Of a stretch of 64,000 nt of DNA, positions 32,704-41,533 are shown piece after piece; the stretch's first letter is position 1, and each line of letters opens with the position of its first letter. The stretch spans positions 62,001 through 126,000 of the forward strand of contig NZ_JAJTWW010000004.1 of assembly GCF_021729135.1 (NCBI RefSeq), written 5' to 3'. The notes beneath the pieces are model-generated. The model ran no database searches. It was not told the origin of the DNA and worked only from the letters and a program-made list of their open reading frames with translations. This stretch comes from Brevibacterium daeguense (GTDB lineage: Bacteria > Actinomycetota > Actinomycetes > Actinomycetales > Brevibacteriaceae). Position numbers and translations under genes: made by a program.

Positions 32704-34545
32704 CTTGGGGACGTTGGTGAGCAGCTCCCTGGTGTACGCGTGCTGGGGGGTGTCGAGCACCTCGTCGACGGGCCCTGCCTCGACGAGCACGCCCTTGTTG
32801 AGAACGGCAACGCGCGAGGCGATGTGGCGCGCGAGCGCGATGTTGTGGGTGACGAACAGCATCGCCAGCCCGCGCTCCTCCTGCAGGGTGCGCAGCAGCG
32901 CGAGGATGCTCGCCTGCACGGACACGTCCAGCGCCGAGGTGATCTCGTCGCAGATCAGCACCGAGGGCATATTGACGAGCGCGCGGGCGATCGCGGCCCG
33001 CTGCCGCTCGCCGCCGGACAGGTCGCCGGGCCTGCGGCTGTAGAACTGGCGGCCCAGGCGGACCGCGTCGAGCGCGTCCTTCACCCGGTCCCGCCGGCCG
33101 GCCGCGTTGAGTTCACCGGACATCTCCAGCGGCACGGCCAGCGACTGCCCGAGCGTGCGCCTGGGGTTCAGGGAGGAGAACGGCGACTGGAAGATGTACT
33201 GGATCTGCTTGCGCTGGTCGAGCGTGCGCTGACGGGTGTTCTTCGCCAGCTCCTCGCCGCGGTAGCAGACCCGCCCGGTGTAGCTGTCGAGGATGCCGGC
33301 GATCGAGCGCGACAGCGTGGTCTTGCCGGACCCCGACTCGCCGAGCAGCAGGGTGCACTCGCCGGCCTCGAGTTCGAGGTCGATCCCGTCGAGCACGGTG
33401 TTCTCGCCATAGGCCAGTCCCAGCTCGCTCACCTCGAGGACCACCGCCGAGGCGCCCGCCGCCCGGACTGCCGCAGCTGCGGAGCCGGCTTCGGGCCGGC
33501 CAGCGAACCCGGCGCTCGACCCAGCCGGCGCCTCGGGCTCGTGGACGGACCCGGCCGGCGCCCCGGGCTCGGCGGTCTCGCCGATCCGGTTCCGACCGGC
33601 GAGATCCGGGACCGCGGCCAGCAGCTTCCGGGTGTAGGCATGCTGGGGCGAGCCGAGGACCTCCTCGGTCGTGTTCTCCTCCACGATCCGACCGCGCAGC
33701 ATCACGGCGACGCGGTCGGCGATCTCGGAGACGACGGCCAGATCGTGGGTGATGTAGAGGCTCGCGACCTGGTGGCGGACGGTCATGTCGCGGACGGTGT
33801 CGAGCACCTGCGCCTGCGTGGTGACGTCGAGGCCCGTGGTGGGCTCGTCGAGGACGAGCACGTCCGGGTACATCGCGAACGCCATCGCGATGCCGATCCG
33901 CTGCTGCTGGCCGCCGGAGAGCTGGTGGGGATAGCGGGCCTGATAGGCGTCGTCCCCCGGCAGTCCGACCTCAGCCAGCACCGAGCGCACCCGTTCGGTG
34001 CGCTCCTCCGCCGACGCGCCGAAGTTGTGGATGTCGAGCACCTCGCGGATCTGCTCGCCCACCCGGATGCCCGGGTTGAGCGAGAGTGCGGGGTCCTGCG
34101 GGATGTAGGTGACGCGGGCCCCGCGCAGGCGGCGCAGCGCGGCGTCGTCGAGGGCGGTCATCTCCGCCGGCCGGTCGGTGTGGGAGGGGTAGAGCGTCAC
34201 GGTGCCGCCGCCGTGGCGCAGCCCGGGGCGGAAGTGCCCCAGCACGGACAGTCCCACGGTCGTCTTGCCCGAACCGGATTCGCCGACGAGGGCGAGGATC
34301 TCGGCGGGGCGGAGGGCCAGGGAGACGTCGTCGATGACCGCGGAACCCGAGGCGACCGCCTCGATCTCCAGGCTGTCGATCTCGAGCACATTCGCGCCGG
34401 ACTCCCGCCGCTCGTGCCAGGCCGAGCCGGAGGACAGGGCAGTGACCTGCACGTCCGGCTGGGCCCGGGAGGCGCCTCGGGGGCCCGAGCCGCGGCCGCC
34501 TCGGGCACCGGGGACGTGCGGGCGCTGCTGTCGGGTGGGGGTCAT
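32698..34545 (-). CDS. Fused dipeptide-type ABC transporter ATPase (DppD-DppF)
   Basis: 615 residues with two complete ATPase cassettes. The first has GESGSGKTTVGLSVL, LSGGQQQRIGIAMA and VLDEPTTGLD; the second has GESGSGKTTLSRSI and LSGGERQRAAIARA with CDEITSALD. Each ends with the oligopeptide-transporter region (QHAYTRKLLAAVPD and QHAYTRELLTNVPK). Fusion of the two ATPases is common in actinobacterial peptide/nickel importers. The cassettes are joined by a Pro/Ala/Glu-rich linker at about residues 325-370. The start overlaps the permease stop by 4 bp. Confidence 0.92.
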   Translation of the reverse strand: MTPTRQQRPHVPGARGGRGSGPRGASRAQPDVQVTALSSGSAWHERRESGANVLEIDSLEIEAVASGSAVIDDVSLALRPAEILALVGESGSGKTTVGLSVLGHFRPGLRHGGGTVTLYPSHTDRPAEMTALDDAALRRLRGARVTYIPQDPALSLNPGIRVGEQIREVLDIHNFGASAEERTERVRSVLAEVGLPGDDAYQARYPHQLSGGQQQRIGIAMAFAMYPDVLVLDEPTTGLDVTTQAQVLDTVRDMTVRHQVASLYITHDLAVVSEIADRVAVMLRGRIVEENTTEEVLGSPQHAYTRKLLAAVPDLAGRNRIGETAEPGAPAGSVHEPEAPAGSSAGFAGRPEAGSAAAAVRAAGASAVVLEVSELGLAYGENTVLDGIDLELEAGECTLLLGESGSGKTTLSRSIAGILDSYTGRVCYRGEELAKNTRQRTLDQRKQIQYIFQSPFSSLNPRRTLGQSLAVPLEMSGELNAAGRRDRVKDALDAVRLGRQFYSRRPGDLSGGERQRAAIARALVNMPSVLICDEITSALDVSVQASILALLRTLQEERGLAMLFVTHNIALARHIASRVAVLNKGVLVEAGPVDEVLDTPQHAYTRELLTNVPKL

Positions 34546-35501
34546 GACTGATCACCTGCATTCGCTGACGCGGAGGCTCGGGCGAGCGAGTCCGCGATGA
34601 GGTTCGTTCCGATCGTGAGCACGGCGATCGCCGCCACGGGCAGCAGCACTCCCCACGGCTGGATCGACAGCGCGATCCGGTTCTCGTTGATCATCAGGCC
34701 CCAGTCCGCCGTCGGCGGCTGCATGCCCAGGCCGAGGAAGGACAGCGAGGCGATGCTGCCGATCGAGTAGGTCAGCCGGAGCCCCGCCTCGACGGCGAGC
34801 GGTCCGGTGATGTTGGGCATGATCTCGCGGACGAGCAGCCGGGACCGGGGCATGGCGTACATCTCCGCGGCGCGGATGTAGTCCTCGCTGATGACTCCCA
34901 GGGTCGCCGAGCGAGCCACCCGGGCGATCCGGGGCGCATGGGTGATGCCGATGACCAGGACGAGCACCCAGCCCTGGGGCCCGAGCACGGTGATCGCCAG
35001 CAGGGCGAACACGAGCTGCGGGATGGCGAGCAGGACGTCGTTGGCACGCATGATCAGCGAGTCGAGCCAGCCGCCGACATAGGCGGCGAGCATGCCGAGG
35101 ATGAGGCCGAGCACCATGCCCAGGGCAGTGGCCAGCGCGGCGTAGTACAGCAGTGTCAGACCGCCGCCGAGGAAGCGGGACCAGACGTCCCGGCCGAGGT
35201 TGTCGGTGCCGAACAGCCCGTCGGGCTGGAACGGCCGCGCGGCGAATTCGGTGGTGGTGTACCCGGTCGCCCACGGCAGCAGGAGCGGGCCGATCAGCGC
35301 CAGGCCGACGACGATCGCGGTCAGGATCACGCCGACCTTCGCCTGCCCCTGCGCCCAGAAGCGGGTCAGCACGGTGTTGCGGCCGCCGGTGTGGGCCTCC
35401 TTGCTCGCGGTGCTGTCCGTGCTCGTCAGCTCGGGATCGCCGGCGAGCACGGCGCGGGTCTCAGGGGACTGCGGCTGCAGCTCCGGTGTCTGCTCTGCCA
35501 T
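34542..35501 (-). CDS. Dipeptide-type ABC transporter permease (DppC-like)
   Basis: 319 residues with a cytoplasmic N-terminus, about six membrane helices and the coupling-loop region RVARSATLGVISEDYIRAAEM. The DppC N-terminal signature GTDNLGRDVWSRFLGG is present. It forms the membrane channel with the next permease. Start and stop overlap its neighbours by 1 and 4 bp. Confidence 0.92.
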   Translation of the reverse strand: MAEQTPELQPQSPETRAVLAGDPELTSTDSTASKEAHTGGRNTVLTRFWAQGQAKVGVILTAIVVGLALIGPLLLPWATGYTTTEFAARPFQPDGLFGTDNLGRDVWSRFLGGGLTLLYYAALATALGMVLGLILGMLAAYVGGWLDSLIMRANDVLLAIPQLVFALLAITVLGPQGWVLVLVIGITHAPRIARVARSATLGVISEDYIRAAEMYAMPRSRLLVREIMPNITGPLAVEAGLRLTYSIGSIASLSFLGLGMQPPTADWGLMINENRIALSIQPWGVLLPVAAIAVLTIGTNLIADSLARASASANAGDQS

Positions 35502-36460
35502 CAGCTCTCACCTCCGGTGCGCAGTTTGGGGTTGGCCAGGATGCCGACGATGTCGGCGAGCAGGTTCACGATCACGTAGATCACCGCGATGATCATCGTC
35601 ACCGCCTGCACGACCTGGACGTCGCGGTAGCTCACGGCGTCGATGAGCGCCTGGCCCAGGCCGGGATAGCGGAAGAGGAACTCGACGACGACCACGCCGC
35701 CGGCCATCCACGCCAGCTGGATCGCGATCACCTGGGCGACCGGGCCGATCGCGTGCGGCAGCGCGTGCCGCAGGACCACGCGGCGCTCGGGCACACCCTT
35801 GAGGCGGGCCATCTCCACGTAGCCGGAGTCGAGCACCTCGATCATCGTCGCCCTCATCATGCGTGCGATGTAGGGGGTGACGACCAGGACGAGGACGGCG
35901 ACCGGCAGCACCAGCTGGAGCGGGAAATCCCACACCTGGGTCCCCGGTGGCTGCATCGTCACGGCCGGCAGGATCGTGAACACGGTGGTGGAGAAGAACG
36001 CCACGAGCGCGATGCCGACGACGAACTCCGGCAGCGCGGCCAGCACCAGCGAGATGCCGGTGATCGCCGAGTCGACGGCCTTGCCGCGGCGGAGCGCGGA
36101 GTAGATACCGAGCAGGATGCCGGCCGGCACGCTGATGAGCGCTGCGGCGACCATGAGGAACACCGAGGCGCCCACCCGCTCGCCGAGCAGCTCGCTGACC
36201 GGCTGGCCGGTGGCGACCGAGGTGCCGAGGTCACCGGTGAAGAGCCCGCCCAGCCACAGGAAGTAGCGGGTCCACGGCGGGGCGTCGAGGTTCATCTGCG
36301 CGTTGATCGCCGCGATCCGCTCCGGGGTCGCCTGCTGCCCGAGGATCGCCCGCGCCGGATCACCGGGCAGGAGCAGCGTGGCGAAGAAGACGATGAGCGA
36401 GACCGCGAAGAGGATGACGATGCTGATGAGGAGTCGGCGGACGACGAGGCGGGCGATCAT
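35501..36460 (-). CDS. Dipeptide-type ABC transporter permease (DppB-like)
   Basis: 319 residues with the family N-terminus RLVVRRLLISIVILFAVSLI, the LPGDPARAILGQQATPE segment and the coupling loop ARMMRATMIEVLDSGYVEMA. The ATG at 36460 is preferred over 36478 because it overlaps the stop of the binding-protein gene by 4 bp, as elsewhere in this operon. Confidence 0.92.
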   Translation of the reverse strand: MIARLVVRRLLISIVILFAVSLIVFFATLLLPGDPARAILGQQATPERIAAINAQMNLDAPPWTRYFLWLGGLFTGDLGTSVATGQPVSELLGERVGASVFLMVAAALISVPAGILLGIYSALRRGKAVDSAITGISLVLAALPEFVVGIALVAFFSTTVFTILPAVTMQPPGTQVWDFPLQLVLPVAVLVLVVTPYIARMMRATMIEVLDSGYVEMARLKGVPERRVVLRHALPHAIGPVAQVIAIQLAWMAGGVVVVEFLFRYPGLGQALIDAVSYRDVQVVQAVTMIIAVIYVIVNLLADIVGILANPKLRTGGES

Positions 36461-38055
36461 GCCAGGTCCCCCATCCACACGCGGTGGAGCTGGAATCCGG
36501 ACAGCGGGACGCCGGTCGCGTTCTCCTTGAGTCCGCCGACGTAGGCCTGGTAGGCGTCGAGCTGGTCCGCGAAGCCCCAGATGATGTTGCCTCCTCGCTC
36601 GTACATGATGCGCTGGGCCTGCTCGATGAGCTGCCCGCGGGCCGCATCGTCGGTCTCCGCGCGGGCGCGGCGGACGAGGTCAATGAATTCCTCGTCGTCG
36701 AAGTGGGTCTCGTTGAACGGCGAATCGGGCAGCATGCTCGAATTGGCCTGCGGCAGGAAGTTGCGGGTGTACCAGAAGCTCTGGGAGAACGGATAGTTGA
36801 GGTAGTCGCCCCAGTAGGCGGTGAGGTCCATCCGGTTGATCGAGACCCGGATCCCCGCCGCCGCAGCCTGCTCGGCGTAGACCTGGGCCGCCTCGACGAC
36901 GCCCGCCTGGATCGGGGCGGTGACGAGCTCGACGTCGATGCCGTCGGGATAGCCCGCCTCGGCGAGCAGCCGCTTGGCCTCCTCGATGTCCTGCGTGCGC
37001 TGCGGGAAGTCGGGATAGGCAGGGTCGAAGGGGGCGAACATGTCGTTGCCGACCCGGCCGTGGCCGGAGAGCACCTGCTCGACCATCCCCTCCCGGTCCG
37101 CCGCCAGCCGGAAGGCCTGGCGGACGCGCTCGTCGTCGAAGGGCTCGACGTCGACCCGCATGGTGAAGGGCAGCCACATGCCGGTCTCGGAGTCGAGGAT
37201 CCGCATCCGGGTGTCTGCGGCGATGACGTCGGCCAGCGCAGACGGGATCTGCGCGACCGCGTCGACCTGGCTCGACAGCAGGGCGTTGATGAGCGCGTCG
37301 GTGTCGTTGAAGTTGAGCAGCGCGATCTCGTCGAGGTAGGGCCCCTCAGCGCCCCAGTAGTGCGGGTTGGCCTTGAGGACCGTCGACTGCGCCGGCGTGA
37401 AGCTGTCGAGCATGAACGGCCCGGTGCCGACCGGGTTCTCGACGTCGAAGTCGGCGGGAACCATGATCAGGCTGTACTGCGCGAAGACCTCGATGAGGGA
37501 GGTGTCCGACGCGTTGAGCCGCAGCTCGACGGTGAGGCGGTCGAGGGCGGTGACCGATTCGAGGTGGGCCAGCGAAGCCGCGCCGCTCTTCGGATCATCC
37601 GGGTCGATGATCCGCTCGACGCTGGCGACGACGTCGTCGGCGGTGAACTCCCGGCCGTCGCAGAACTTCACGCCGTCGCGGAGGGTGACCGTCCAGACGC
37701 TGGCGTCGTCATTGGGCGTCATCTCGGTGGCCAGCATCGGCTGGAGCGTGTAGTCGTCGTCGAAGTGGAAGAGCGTGTCGTACATGTTGATCGCGCGGGC
37801 GATGTCGCCGAGGTTGGTGGCGACCGCGCCGTCGAGGGTGTCCGAGGCGCCGCCGCCGACGAATCCCACGCGCAGCCGCCCTCCCTGCTGGGGAGGGCCG
37901 GTCAATCGGACGTCGGGGCCGGCGACCTGTCCGCCCGCGCAGGCGGACAGCAGACCGGTGATCCCCAGCACGAGCCCGCCGCCGACCACTGCGCGACGGC
38001 TGGGCCGCGCGGCGGGGCTGAGCGAGGCCGGTGGAGTTGGTCGAGAGCGACTCAC
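36457..38055 (-). CDS. ABC transporter family 5 substrate-binding lipoprotein
   Basis: 532 residues. An N-terminal twin-arginine-like segment (SRRAVVGGG) and a lipobox (GLLSAC, Cys39) indicate export and lipid anchoring. The mature domain is a family 5 solute-binding protein: YDTLFHFDDDYTLQPMLAT, SVWTVTLRDGVKFCDG and NPVGTGPFMLDSF. It would capture a peptide-like or other solute outside the cell. The GTG start overlaps the regulator stop. The ligand is unknown; a carnitine-derived or peptide ligand is only a guess from the adjacent operon. Confidence 0.9.
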   Translation of the reverse strand: MSRSRPTPPASLSPAARPSRRAVVGGGLVLGITGLLSACAGGQVAGPDVRLTGPPQQGGRLRVGFVGGGASDTLDGAVATNLGDIARAINMYDTLFHFDDDYTLQPMLATEMTPNDDASVWTVTLRDGVKFCDGREFTADDVVASVERIIDPDDPKSGAASLAHLESVTALDRLTVELRLNASDTSLIEVFAQYSLIMVPADFDVENPVGTGPFMLDSFTPAQSTVLKANPHYWGAEGPYLDEIALLNFNDTDALINALLSSQVDAVAQIPSALADVIAADTRMRILDSETGMWLPFTMRVDVEPFDDERVRQAFRLAADREGMVEQVLSGHGRVGNDMFAPFDPAYPDFPQRTQDIEEAKRLLAEAGYPDGIDVELVTAPIQAGVVEAAQVYAEQAAAAGIRVSINRMDLTAYWGDYLNYPFSQSFWYTRNFLPQANSSMLPDSPFNETHFDDEEFIDLVRRARAETDDAARGQLIEQAQRIMYERGGNIIWGFADQLDAYQAYVGGLKENATGVPLSGFQLHRVWMGDLA

Positions 38056-39350
38056 TCGCGTTCTCCTTCGTTGTGCGACTCGGTGTGGTCAGATGCGGAA
38101 GATTCGGGCTGGTCGAGTGCGGGTGCTGCGTCGTTCGAGGGGGCGAGGACCGCGTGGTGGAGGTAGGAGTCGATCGTCCGGTTCACGTCGAGGTCGGCGT
38201 CGCCCAGAGCCCGGATCACCACGCCGTCGAGGAAGATCGACAGCTCGGCGGCCCCCTCCTCCGGCGGGCGCTCGCAGAACGCCCCGGCGCGCTGACCGGC
38301 GGCCAGGCACGAGGTGAGCATCGTGTTCCAGCTCCGAGCCAGCATCGCGGCGTCGTCCCGGCTGCCCTCGCCGACGGCGATCTCCGCATAGTTCTGCAGC
38401 CAGATCGACCAGTCCCCCGACAGCATCGCGCTCCCGCCCGCAGCAGTCGCGGAGGTCTCATCGTTCCCGTCGGGCTCATCCGATTCCCGACCGCTGCCAT
38501 CCAGGGCCGGGCCGTTCCCGTCGAGCACGGGATCCTCCGCAATGCTCGGCGGCACCTTGAGCTCGATGAGTCGGCGCAGCAGTGCGACGTGATCCGACGC
38601 CGACTCCACCGGAGCCGATCGCCGAATCTCCACCCGATCGCGGTCGACGTTCTCCGCGGAGATGCGCAGGGAGGCGAGGAAGAGCTGGCGCTTGGAGGTG
38701 AAGTGATAATGCACCGCCGCCGGACTGATGCCCGCCTCCGCGGCGATGTCGGCCATCCGCACCCGGTGGAAGCCGCGCTCCGAGAACTGGCGCCAGGCGG
38801 TCTCCGTGATCCTCAGGCGAACCCGGTCGGTGCGCCTGACGGGTTCGCCGATGCGGTCCATCCCCGCTCTCGAGCGGGCACGTGGAACGACGGCGTGCTC
38901 CCTGCCGGCAGGAGAACCACCGGCATTCCGGGGCGTGGGGATCGCGGCTCCGCCTGCGGGCGCCTCGACGGCCCCGCTCGCCGCTCCGCCTGGGGGCGCC
39001 GCAGCGGGTTCCTCCTCGGCGGCGGCCGTGCCGTCACCCTCGCCGAGCCACTCGAGGCTGGCGCCGAGGGTCCTGGCGATCGATGCGAGCTCCTCGATCC
39101 GGAACCTGCGGTCGCCCGCCAGTGACTTCGACAGCTTGGACTTCTCGATTCCGGTGCTCCGCACGAGGTCGGCCTGTGTCAGCCCCCGCTGCTGCAGGGC
39201 CTGGCGAATGCGCTGGGCGATGTCTCGCTGGCCCCGAGGGGCCCGGTGAGCCTGGGAAGGGGGAGCCTGGGGAACCTGCGGAGCCCCCGATTCGGGTCGC
39301 CGACGATCCGCCGCAGAGGGCAGGTCGAACCGCGATCCTGTTTCAGGCAT
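38052..39350 (-). CDS. Double-HTH regulator: XRE domain plus TetR domain (ABC operon)
   Basis: 432 residues. An N-terminal XRE HTH (LTQADLVRSTGIEKSKLSKS, about residues 58-77) and a TetR HTH (MADIAAEAGISPAAVHYHFT) are separated by a long Ala/Pro/Gly-rich linker, and the C-terminal domain contains SGDWSIWLQNYAEIAVG, similar to WSIWLQSW in its paralogue at 31612. It overlaps the first ABC gene by 4 bp and so heads that operon. The ATG at 39350 is preferred to the longer frame because TAGGGT lies 7 bp upstream with TTGCGA 17 bp further up. Confidence 0.82.
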   Translation of the reverse strand: MPETGSRFDLPSAADRRRPESGAPQVPQAPPSQAHRAPRGQRDIAQRIRQALQQRGLTQADLVRSTGIEKSKLSKSLAGDRRFRIEELASIARTLGASLEWLGEGDGTAAAEEEPAAAPPGGAASGAVEAPAGGAAIPTPRNAGGSPAGREHAVVPRARSRAGMDRIGEPVRRTDRVRLRITETAWRQFSERGFHRVRMADIAAEAGISPAAVHYHFTSKRQLFLASLRISAENVDRDRVEIRRSAPVESASDHVALLRRLIELKVPPSIAEDPVLDGNGPALDGSGRESDEPDGNDETSATAAGGSAMLSGDWSIWLQNYAEIAVGEGSRDDAAMLARSWNTMLTSCLAAGQRAGAFCERPPEEGAAELSIFLDGVVIRALGDADLDVNRTIDSYLHHAVLAPSNDAAPALDQPESSASDHTESHNEGERE

Positions 39351-39407
39351 GAGGTCAACCCTAGGAAGCGAGTGCGAAAATCGCAACTGGAACTGCGCTG
39401 CAGTCAG
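39351..39407 (-). promoter_or_regulatory. Leaderless promoter of the ABC operon and shared upstream motif
   Basis: TTGCGA (39381-39386, minus strand) and TAGGGT (39358-39363) are spaced by 17 bp and followed after 7 bp by the ATG. Immediately upstream of the -35 box the plus-strand sequence GAACTGCGCTGCAGTCAG (39390-39407) matches 15 of 18 positions of the motif at 32551-32568. Confidence 0.58.
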
Positions 39408-39579
39408 CTTTTCTGTTCCGGGGGTCACACGATCATTGCCTCCTGCGCTCCTCATGAACAATCGTTCGAGTACCATTCAATGAGCAACCCGATCGTCAGT
39501 GAGCAATCCGTTTGCAGGCCACCTGAGCCCGCGCCACCAGCAGTGCCGCCAGCAGCGTCACCAACTCGAAGGAGAGTAC

Positions 39580-40335
39580 ATGTCACGTCGTTTCGAAAAC
39601 TCCGTCGCCATCGTCACCGGAGCTTCCCGCGGGATCGGCCTGGGAATCGCGCAGCGCCTGGTCGACGAGGGTGCGAAGGTCGCGATCACCGCCCGCGGAC
39701 AGGAAGCCCTCGACGCGGCGGTCGAGCAGCTGGGCGGGCCGGAGCACGCGATGGCGATCGCCGGCAAGGCCGACCAGCCGGATCATCAGGACGAGGTGAT
39801 CGCGAAGGTGACGGAGAACTTCGGCCCCATCGACATCCTCGTCAACAACACCGGCATCAACCCGGTCTACGGGCCGATGATCGATCTGGACCTCGGCGCC
39901 GCGCGCAAGGTCGTCGAGGTCAACGACATCTCGACCCTGTCCTGGACGCAGAAGGTCTACCGAGCCTCGTTCGCCGAGCGCGGCGGCCGGGTGGTCAATG
40001 TCGCCTCGGTCGCGGGCCTGGGCCAGCCGGAGGGCATCGGCTTCTACGGGTCCTCCAAGGCGATGCTCATCCACATCACCAAGCAGCTCGCCTACGAGCT
40101 GGGTCCGGACATCCGCGTCAACGCGGTGGCACCGGCGGTGGTCAAGACCCGGTTCGCCGAGAAGCTGTACACCCATGACGAGGAAGGCGTCGCCGCGGGC
40201 TACCCCCTCAAGCGCCTCGGCACGCCGGAGGACATCGCCGCAGCCGCAGCCTTCCTGCTCTCCGACGAGGCCAGCTGGATCACCGGCCAGGTGCTCGTCC
40301 TCGACGGCGGAAAGGGCCTCGTCGGCGGAGTGTGA
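39580..40335 (+). CDS. SDR family oxidoreductase (FabG-like)
   Basis: 251 residues. Cofactor motif TGASRGIGLGIAQRL, NNTGINPVYG, then the catalytic Ser in NVASVAG and YGSSK (YxxxK). A second SDR of the same class is at 57287-58030 with clear differences. The substrate is unknown. The start is fixed by AAGGAGA. It is divergent to the XRE-TetR regulator and 36 bp upstream of the esterase gene, so it may be controlled by that regulator. Confidence 0.87.
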   Translation: MSRRFENSVAIVTGASRGIGLGIAQRLVDEGAKVAITARGQEALDAAVEQLGGPEHAMAIAGKADQPDHQDEVIAKVTENFGPIDILVNNTGINPVYGPMIDLDLGAARKVVEVNDISTLSWTQKVYRASFAERGGRVVNVASVAGLGQPEGIGFYGSSKAMLIHITKQLAYELGPDIRVNAVAPAVVKTRFAEKLYTHDEEGVAAGYPLKRLGTPEDIAAAAAFLLSDEASWITGQVLVLDGGKGLVGGV

Positions 40336-40370
40336 TCTGAGCGCGGAGTGCCCTGGGGTAGGTTGAAAGC

Positions 40371-41438
40371 ATGGCGCAACAGACTTTCGAGGACATTCCC
40401 GCGTACATCCGCACTGCGTTCACTCCGCAGATGCGAGAGGTCGTCGAACACCAGCTGGCCCGCAGGGCCGGCCTGGCATCTCAGGCCTCACCTCCAGCGG
40501 AGCCGGTCGACCCGATCGCGCTGGCCGCCCGGATGCGTGAGGACTACCGCGACGAGCGGTCGTTCTGGAACGTCGGTGGACCGCAGCCCTTCCGCACCGA
40601 GGATCTGCACATCAGAGCCGCCGGCGTGGACGTGCCGGTGCGGATCCACCGCCCCTCGGACAGCGACTCGCTCCCGGCGATCGTGTACTTCCACGGCGGC
40701 GGCTTCAACGTCGGCGATCTCGACACCCACGACCGCATCACCCGGGTGCTCGCCGACGTCAGCGGAGCCGCCGTCGTCAGTGTCGACTACTCGCTGTCAC
40801 CGGAGGCGAAGTTCCCGCAGGCGCTGCACGAATGCGCGGGCGTCGTCGCCCAGTTGGCGGTGAACGGGCACAGCTTCGGCATCGACCCGGACAGGCTGGC
40901 CGTGGCCGGTGACTCCGCAGGGGCGATGCTGTCGGTGGCCACCGCCCTGCTGCTGCGCGACGACCCGCAGTCGGTGCCGGAGCTGCCGGCAGGTGCAGCC
41001 GACCGCGCCTTCAGCTCCGTGCGGGCGATGGTGCTCTACTACGGCGGACACGGCCTGGCCGACTCCGCCTCGGCACGGCTGTACGGCGGCTTCTGGGACG
41101 ACATGGGTCCCGCCGACCTGGATCAGCCGGACCTGAGCCCGTTCTCCGGCCCGGAAGACCGACGGAGCCCCTACGTCGACCACCTCTCCGCGGACCTGTC
41201 GGCACCCCTGCCCTCGGCCTACATCATCGGTGCTGAGCTCGACCCGCTGGCCGATTCCACTCGGGCGTTCGGCACCCTGCTGGCCCACCACGGGCACGAC
41301 GTCTCCTGGCGGATTGTGCCGGGCGTCCTGCACTCCTTCATCCACTTCGGCCGGATGCTCGACGAGGCCAATGAGGTGCTGGCCGGCGGAGCCGCCTTCG
41401 TCCGCTCCCGGTTCGAGGCAGCCGCACCCCAAGCCTGA
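40371..41438 (+). CDS. HSL-type alpha/beta hydrolase (esterase)
   Basis: 355 residues with the hormone-sensitive-lipase motifs FHGGGFNVGDLDTHD (oxyanion hole) and VAGDSAGAML (nucleophile elbow), a late acid at about AELDPLADS and HSFIHFGRML for the catalytic His. It would hydrolyse short-chain esters. A TAGGTT box ends 6 bp before the ATG (40359-40364), so it may also be transcribed leaderless on its own. Confidence 0.88.
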   Translation: MAQQTFEDIPAYIRTAFTPQMREVVEHQLARRAGLASQASPPAEPVDPIALAARMREDYRDERSFWNVGGPQPFRTEDLHIRAAGVDVPVRIHRPSDSDSLPAIVYFHGGGFNVGDLDTHDRITRVLADVSGAAVVSVDYSLSPEAKFPQALHECAGVVAQLAVNGHSFGIDPDRLAVAGDSAGAMLSVATALLLRDDPQSVPELPAGAADRAFSSVRAMVLYYGGHGLADSASARLYGGFWDDMGPADLDQPDLSPFSGPEDRRSPYVDHLSADLSAPLPSAYIIGAELDPLADSTRAFGTLLAHHGHDVSWRIVPGVLHSFIHFGRMLDEANEVLAGGAAFVRSRFEAAAPQA

Positions 41439-41533
41439 CCACCGAGGCGCGCGCCGCCCCGGAAAGTGACGCGTCCCGCCGAGCAGCGGCCCTGCCGGCG
41501 GCAGCGCCTCCGCGCGTGGCCGCGGCTTCGCCG

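Noticed and set aside
38052-39476. Longer start of the second XRE-TetR gene
   Set aside because: The extra residues have no conserved domain and cover the promoter and shared motif; a clean leaderless start exists at 39350.
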